The notes below the pieces were generated by a model. It did no database searches and was not told the DNA's origin. It saw nothing but the letters and a program-made list of their open reading frames with translations. A program made the position numbers and the translations under genes. Shown piece by piece: positions 61,967-64,000 of a stretch of 64,000 nucleotides of DNA. Within the stretch, counting starts at the first letter, position 1; the number at the start of each line of letters is the position of its first letter. The DNA is from JANQFV01 sp964468185 (GTDB taxonomy: Bacteria; Planctomycetota; Phycisphaerae; UBA1845; Fen-1342): positions 62,001 to 126,000 of the forward strand of contig CAYXTR010000011.1 in NCBI GenBank assembly GCA_964468185.1, written 5' to 3'.

Positions 61967-63421
61967 TTAAATCGGCATCTTGCGGTATTCCTCGGGACGA
62001 CGGTAGAACGTGCCGCTCAGATAGTTCTCGGCCCGGCCCAGCTCGATCGGCAAGTCGTAGGCGGCCGGGTTGATTTCCTTGATGTAGCGTTCGGCGGCGC
62101 CTGGTTCCTGCGCGGCGATGTGCTGTTCGAACTCGCGGCGGAATTTCTCGACGATCATGCGCACCGGCCAACCGGCGCCGTCGGAGAGGCCGCAGATGTT
62201 CATGCCGGGCATCATACCCATGTTGTTACCGACTTCGATCAGGATGTCGAGGTCGACGTTGCGGCCGGCGCCGGCCCGGATGCGCTGGGCCATTTTGTAC
62301 ATCCACGACGTGCCCTCGCGGCAGTGGGTGCACTGGCCGCAGGACTCCATGGAGTAGAAGCGCGCGACGTTGACGAGAACGTCGCGCATGTCCGTATCTT
62401 CGTTAACGACGACGGCCGCGGCGGTACCGAGGCCGAGGAGGCCGTAATGGCGCACGTCGTCAAAATCGAGGAGGCAGTCGAGTTCGTCGTAGTCCTGGCG
62501 GGGATCGATGCCGCCATCGGGGTGCTTCGGGAACAAATCGCCGCGGAGGACGCCCATGGAGAGGCCACCGGGGAATACGGCTTTGACCTTCTTGCCACCC
62601 GGCATGCCCTGGGCGAAGTCCTGGCCGTAGATGAGTTCGCGCAGCGGCAAACCGAGCGGGGCCTCGTAGCAGCCGGGGCGGTTCACCGGGCCGCTGATGC
62701 AGTACATCTTGGGGCCCTTGCTGTTACCCGTGCCGATGCTGTTCCACCAGTCGAGGCCGCGGCGCAGGATGTGCGGGAGGCAGGCGAGGGTCTCGACGTT
62801 GTTGACCACGGTTGGCTTGTGGAAAGCGCCCTCGACGGCAGGAAACGGTGGCTTGATGCGGGGCCAGCCGCGCTTGCCTTCGAGGCTTTCGATGAGGCCG
62901 GTTTCCTCGCCGCAGATGTAGGCCCCGGCACCGCGGTGGATATACACGTCGAGCGAATAGCCGGAGCCGAGGATGTTCTGCCCGAAGTAGCCGGCGGCGT
63001 AGGCTTCGTCGACGGCTTTCTGGAGGACGTGGAACTGCTCGGTGAACTCGCCGCGCATATAGATGTAGGCGATGGTGGTTTTGGTGGCGTAACCCGCGAT
63101 GAGGATGCCCTCGAGGAGCATATGCGGGTCGGTTTCCATGGTGATGCGGTTGCAGAAGGTGGGCGGCTCGGACTCGTCGGCATTGACGCAGAGGTAGGTG
63201 ATCTCGCGGTCCTTGGGAAGGAAGCTCCATTTGACGCCGGCGGGGAAACCGGCGCCGCCGCGTCCGCGGAGATTGGCTTGCTTGACGAGGTCGACGAGCT
63301 CGTCGGGGGTCATTTTGAGGGCTTTGGCGGCGCCCTCGTATCCGCCGGCGGATTTGTAGACGTCGAGGGACGTGCTGTTGGGCACGTCGACGTGTTGCAT
63401 GAGTATTTTCTCGAACGGCAT
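61967..63421 (-). CDS. nuoF: NADH-quinone oxidoreductase subunit F
   Basis: 484 residues. NADH/FMN motif GRGGAGFPAGVKW (about 53-65), glycine-rich FMN loop GAGAYICGEETGLIESLEGK (about 165-184) and [4Fe-4S] ligands in ESCGQCTHCREGTSW with the fourth Cys in NICGLSDG. The segment NADESEPPTFCNR (80-92) replaces the common NADExEPGTxKDR. NuoF oxidises NADH and passes electrons via FMN. Confidence 0.95.
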   Translation of the reverse strand: MPFEKILMQHVDVPNSTSLDVYKSAGGYEGAAKALKMTPDELVDLVKQANLRGRGGAGFPAGVKWSFLPKDREITYLCVNADESEPPTFCNRITMETDPHMLLEGILIAGYATKTTIAYIYMRGEFTEQFHVLQKAVDEAYAAGYFGQNILGSGYSLDVYIHRGAGAYICGEETGLIESLEGKRGWPRIKPPFPAVEGAFHKPTVVNNVETLACLPHILRRGLDWWNSIGTGNSKGPKMYCISGPVNRPGCYEAPLGLPLRELIYGQDFAQGMPGGKKVKAVFPGGLSMGVLRGDLFPKHPDGGIDPRQDYDELDCLLDFDDVRHYGLLGLGTAAAVVVNEDTDMRDVLVNVARFYSMESCGQCTHCREGTSWMYKMAQRIRAGAGRNVDLDILIEVGNNMGMMPGMNICGLSDGAGWPVRMIVEKFRREFEQHIAAQEPGAAERYIKEINPAAYDLPIELGRAENYLSGTFYRRPEEYRKMPI

Positions 63422-63436
63422 GGCGGATTCGCCTCG

Positions 63437-63985
63437 TTATTTCGCGTCGCGCTCCGGGGCGTCGTAGAGATCACTGCGGGGCATTTCGAGCTTGTCGTTA
63501 TCCGGATCGTTCAAGATGCGGTCGAGATCCTCGACCTTGACGCACTTGTGCATCTTCTCATTGATCTGCATGCAGGGTGCGTGGTCGCACGCCGCCAGAC
63601 ATTCCTCGGTCATGAAAGACCATTCGCCATCCGGCGTGGTCTCGTGGTCGCCGATGCCGAGTTTCTGCTGGATGGCCTCCTGGACTTCCCTGCCGCCCAT
63701 GAGTTCGCATGTGAGCGAGCGGCAGAGCACAATCGTCTTGCGGCCCTTGGGGTGTGTCCAGAAGTGCGTGTAGAAGCTGACGACGTCCAGGACGGCGGAC
63801 GGCGGGACCTTGAGCAACTCAGCGATGTCACGCATGGCGCGGAGCGAAACGTAGCCGATGGCGTCCTGCGCCACGTGGAGGGCGGGGATCATGACGGCCT
63901 TCTTGGTCGGATAGCGCGGGAAGAAAGAGCGGATCTTCTCCTTGACCGCGTCGCTGAGGCCGGGGCCGAGGTCCTGCTCCCCCAC
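63437..63985 (-). CDS. nuoE: NADH-quinone oxidoreductase subunit E (start close to window edge)
   Basis: 182 residues from GTG 63985. The [2Fe-2S] ligands are in CRSLTC (near 87-92) and CLAAC (near 129-133). The frame stays open to the right edge (IDRQT before the GTG), so the true start could be further upstream. A C-terminal extension (about 165-182, ending DAPERDAK) is hydrophilic. nuoD would normally precede it. Confidence 0.92.
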   Translation of the reverse strand: MGEQDLGPGLSDAVKEKIRSFFPRYPTKKAVMIPALHVAQDAIGYVSLRAMRDIAELLKVPPSAVLDVVSFYTHFWTHPKGRKTIVLCRSLTCELMGGREVQEAIQQKLGIGDHETTPDGEWSFMTEECLAACDHAPCMQINEKMHKCVKVEDLDRILNDPDNDKLEMPRSDLYDAPERDAK

Positions 63986-64000
63986 TGTCTGCCGATCGAT

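Noticed and set aside
60390..62171. 593-codon minus-strand frame overlapping nuoG in another frame
   Set aside because: Arg/Pro-rich translation without motifs; the nuoG frame holds all iron-sulfur motifs.

Overview
The window is high-GC bacterial DNA that looks like a planctomycete, most likely of the Phycisphaerae type. The evidence is a set of secreted proteins that share a two-repeat dockerin/EF-hand-like tail (NCDG-V-FDDI ... YPDC-W ... NxDG-V-FDDI), a PEP-CTERM protein, an ECF sigma factor, a long sigma-70 protein with several N-terminal HTH segments, and a 10-gene nuo operon. The lineage is an inference from these families; the window has no rRNA or CRISPR array.

Layout. 1-13 kb is mostly housekeeping: an HIBADH-type dehydrogenase, LarC, a SwrB/YlxL-like membrane protein, a coiled-coil membrane protein, a DUF72 protein, a beta-helix secreted protein, then a minus-strand run trmJ-like / TPR-thioredoxin-fold / K+ channel / trpE. 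13-27.5 kb is a secretome block: M1 peptidase, rsmG, S8 protease, PEP-CTERM protein, collagen-like lipoprotein, a radical SAM/SPASM protein and a PA14 protein with Asp/Asn/Cys-rich repeats. 27.5-32 kb has an orphan two-domain ABC permease, ybeY, a lipoprotein, ubiE and a small membrane protein. 32.1-33.2 kb is a decayed integration site: tRNA-Ser(CGA) with its terminator, a tyrosine-recombinase fragment without its catalytic domain, and the opening codons of a response regulator in the opposite orientation. 33.2-40 kb has a FixJ-type regulator with its histidine kinase, a PRC-barrel protein and alaS. 40-47 kb is accessory: an Rhs/polymorphic-toxin remnant, an ECF sigma factor, lipoproteins, a frameshifted ankyrin protein and a DUF368 transporter. 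48-51.4 kb has the multi-HTH sigma factor and MltA. 51.5-64 kb is nuoE-F-G-H-I-J-K-L-M-N on the minus strand; nuoA-D are presumably just beyond the right edge.

Connections. UbiE finishes menaquinone, the likely electron acceptor of the Nuo complex. The kinase and FixJ regulator form a two-component pair. The secreted proteases and adhesin-like proteins share one C-terminal tail, which suggests a common sorting or attachment route, while the PEP-CTERM protein uses a different one. Strand composition is striking: the + strand is C-rich from 1 to about 32 kb and G-rich from about 33 kb on, whichever strand is coding. The switch coincides with the broken integrase/regulator junction, so a rearrangement breakpoint is plausible.

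The most unusual items are the multi-HTH sigma factor with a palindrome across its promoter, the chimeric junction at 33.06 kb, a dispersed GATCTCT-type repeat that also sits in frame inside alaS, the shared dockerin-like tails, and the K+ channel with an altered selectivity filter.
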